The position numbers and the translations under genes were made by a program. A stretch of DNA of 50,633 nt, from positions 1 to 50,633 of the forward strand of contig JAAWAV010000011.1 of NCBI GenBank assembly GCA_022792335.1. The letters are read 5' to 3'. Position 1 is the first letter of the stretch. Every line of letters starts with the position of its first letter. The notes under the pieces are model-generated. The model made no database searches. It was not told the origin of the DNA and was given only the letters and a program-made list of their open reading frames with translations. This document shows positions 49,259 through 50,633 of the stretch, piece by piece. The stretch is from Lachnospiraceae bacterium. GTDB lineage: Bacteria; Bacillota; Clostridia; Lachnospirales; Lachnospiraceae.

Positions 49259-49900
49259 TTAGAAAAGGGAGCCCTGAAAATATTCCAGCGCTCTCTCATA
49301 ATTTTCTTTTCCCCGGACACTTAACAAAAACTTCGACGTTTCTTCCGTTCCTACCAGGGCCTTCGCCTGGCCGAACGGCATATAAATTTCCCCTGCAGGC
49401 GTATACATCGTTCCGGCTATCAAACAGGGGTTCCAACTTTCTAACGTTTCTTCTCCGATCAGACAATACTGCCACAAAATCTCTCCGGAGCGTTCCAGAA
49501 GCTCCTTCTGTTTTTCTTCTGAAGCCTTATGGCCGTTTCTATCTGTCATCTCTGAAAGACTCTCTTCTCCAAGAAGTAACACCGGAGTATTTCCCAGTGG
49601 AGTCTCCTGTGACCGGGATATTTGTTTTTCCAGCCTGTCAAGTTCCACTCCGATGACTGTGATATCCATCGTATATTCTTCTGCTTTCAGTCTTATCGGA
49701 ACTTCGAGCGCCAGTGTAAAAGAAGAGATTCCCCGGATTTTTTCAAGCTCCTCCTCCAAATCCCCCTCCCACTCCAGCCCCTCCAAAGAAACTACCGATT
49801 GGTACTGTAGCTTCTCCTCACAGAGCTGCCGGACAATTCGTATCCCAAAAAGGAGAAAAAACACCGCCAAAAGTCCGGTAACTATCACCAATTTTCTCAT
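49259..49900 (-). CDS. Membrane-anchored envelope protein, MacB/FtsX-periplasmic-domain-like (weak)
   Basis: A 213-residue protein with a single N-terminal membrane helix (3-20) and an outside domain. The stretch SVVSLEGLEWEGDLEEELEK to YTMDITVIGVELDRLEKQIS has the feel of a MacB/FtsX permease periplasmic domain, but no permease helices follow. I cannot assign a function. It overlaps the upstream 194-residue reading frame by 4 bases (ATGA), so both are from one transcript. Fits an envelope-export accessory role; low certainty. Confidence 0.55.
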   Translation of the reverse strand: MRKLVIVTGLLAVFFLLFGIRIVRQLCEEKLQYQSVVSLEGLEWEGDLEEELEKIRGISSFTLALEVPIRLKAEEYTMDITVIGVELDRLEKQISRSQETPLGNTPVLLLGEESLSEMTDRNGHKASEEKQKELLERSGEILWQYCLIGEETLESWNPCLIAGTMYTPAGEIYMPFGQAKALVGTEETSKFLLSVRGKENYERALEYFQGSLF

Positions 49901-50481
49901 CTTTTCCTTTCTCCGCCTTCCGGTATCCTGCTGGAAATAGCCTCCGCCAGAAGTATATTTTTTTTACGAAGCCGCAGAAAAAGTAACAAAATCCAGAGCA
50001 AAAGTCCGGTAAAAGCCACGGCAGTCACCGACACCCACCAGGAATTGGTCTCTTCCGGTTCTTCCACTGCAAAAGATACTACCTGCGCTTTTTTAATTTC
50101 CGTCTGGAATGATTTTACCTCCTCATAAACTCTTCCATCTACATCTTCATACTGAAAAATAATCCTTCCCTCCACTGGTCCATAGATCTCCCCGTTTCCT
50201 TCATTCGTCCGTTTTCCGGCGGATTCCATATTACGGGTGCCAATATAGACCTGCATCGTTCCTTCCCCCGCCGTTCCTGCTTCCAGATTTCCTATGAATA
50301 CTTCCCCATCGGGAAACAATCCTTCTGCGTACAGACTGGCCCGTACATTACGGATTTGTGCACGGCCGGTATTGCAGGCTTGCAGAGAAAGCTCCAGCGT
50401 ATCTGAAGCATACAGGATGTCCGGAAGTTCATCTGTCTGAAATTGTACTTCCACTGGCTGTTTCACTGACAGAAAAATCAT
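49897..50481 (-). CDS. C-terminal fragment of a CARDB/COG1361-like envelope protein
   Basis: The frame gives 194 residues: an Ig-like beta domain (about 5-125, ELPDILYASDTLELSLQACN pattern of CARDB/COG1361 repeats), then one transmembrane helix (about 148-170) and a basic cytosolic tail. Proteins of this architecture normally start with a signal peptide and several domains, which are missing. The frame is open 14 codons further upstream (to NGGSEALEYS), then hits TAA at 50524-50526. I believe it is the 3' end of a truncated or interrupted gene; a short, new gene starting at 50481 is the alternative. No good RBS is seen. Confidence 0.5.
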   Translation of the reverse strand: MIFLSVKQPVEVQFQTDELPDILYASDTLELSLQACNTGRAQIRNVRASLYAEGLFPDGEVFIGNLEAGTAGEGTMQVYIGTRNMESAGKRTNEGNGEIYGPVEGRIIFQYEDVDGRVYEEVKSFQTEIKKAQVVSFAVEEPEETNSWWVSVTAVAFTGLLLWILLLFLRLRKKNILLAEAISSRIPEGGERKR

Positions 50482-50497
50482 TTCTTTTCCAGTTGAA

Positions 50498-50574
50498 TAT
50501 TCTAACGCTTCGGAGCCACCGTTTTATAGCTTGAGAGCCATTTGATTTTGGTATTCTAATGCTTGAGAGCCACC
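50498..50574. repeat. 54-bp-spaced direct repeat at the window edge
   Basis: TATTCTAACGCTTCGGAGCC (50498-, 23 bp with ACC) and TATTCTAATGCTTGAGAGCC (50552-, 23 bp with ACC) with 20 identities; a shorter GCTTGAGAGCCA at 50529. The 54-bp period keeps the reading frame on the minus strand (GGSEALEY and GGSQALEY). Beyond it lie ACCAC/GTGGT and TATAGGA/TCCTATA small palindromes up to the end of the window. Confidence 0.6.
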
Positions 50575-50633
50575 ACAACATCTAGTGGTCTTTGATATTT
50601 GATTTTATATAGGATCTCCTATAGATTTTGATA

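Noticed and set aside
50498-50633. Possible start of a CRISPR array (repeated GCTTGAGAGCC with GTTTTATAGC)
   Set aside because: Spacings of 22, 32 and 54 bp are irregular, only two long copies exist, and they keep a reading frame. No cas gene is seen.

Overview
The window reads as a chromosomal segment of an anaerobic Gram-positive Firmicute, most probably a member of the Lachnospiraceae (Clostridium cluster XIVa). I base this on gene families seen (DUF1836, DUF4317, a YerC/TrpR-like protein, an acyl-ACP thioesterase, a LigA with a KLDGLT active site, a large FeoB with two FeoA proteins, an acetate kinase, an O2/NO-reducing flavodiiron protein, a free-standing Spo0A_C domain), on strong AGGAGG-type ribosome binding sites, and on sigma-A promoters of the TTGACA-17-TATAAT type. 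No ribosomal RNA, intact transposase, prophage or convincing CRISPR array was seen.

Layout. 1-2300: tRNA-Met (cut by the window edge), tRNA-Val, a lipid kinase, tRNA-Gly and a DUF1836 regulator. 2300-9800: housekeeping and repair genes (YerC-like, PHP phosphoesterase, HAD phosphatases, MutY, RidA, CvfB, thioesterase) with a DUF2975 membrane protein/HTH pair behind a set of palindromic operators. 9800-12150: a TetR-flavodoxin pair with a 45-bp palindromic operator, then a scar in which an esterase gene and a second TetR gene have both lost their 5' ends, then tRNA-Gln. 12200-14800: polar amino-acid ABC importer. 15000-18400: a four-domain flavodiiron protein, a solitary DUF262 protein and a solitary Spo0A_C protein. 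18500-22400: metA, ligA and an rRNA pseudouridine synthase. 22500-28300: an acetyltransferase and a four-gene aldonate operon (GntP permease, IlvD/Edd-type dehydratase, KDPG aldolase, KDG kinase) that makes a semi-phosphorylative Entner-Doudoroff route.

28500-32300: ferrous iron uptake (feoA-feoA-feoB) under several GTTAG-N6-CTAAC boxes, with a divergent two-repeat DUF305 gene. 32400-37250: a metallophosphoesterase behind a MerR-type 19-bp-spacer promoter, divergent from a response regulator/ABC exporter/histidine kinase operon of the peptide-antibiotic resistance type, with four CTTTAC repeats at 11-12 bp pitch before the ABC genes. 37285-38480: acetate kinase. 38628-38905: a 278-bp element that folds into a nearly junction-free three-way structure and has no coding explanation. 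39000-42700: ftsH, DUF4317 and a 2H phosphoesterase in one operon. 42700-46500: aminotransferase, iron-type alcohol dehydrogenase and a YjiH-family membrane protein. 46600-50500: a CtpE-like P-type ATPase and two envelope proteins, the second probably a 5'-truncated gene next to the window end.

The most unusual signals are the three-way-junction element (38628-38905), the feo operator series, the orphan MerR-type promoter, the head-to-head double truncation at 11447, and the stand-alone DUF262 and Spo0A_C genes lying tail to tail.
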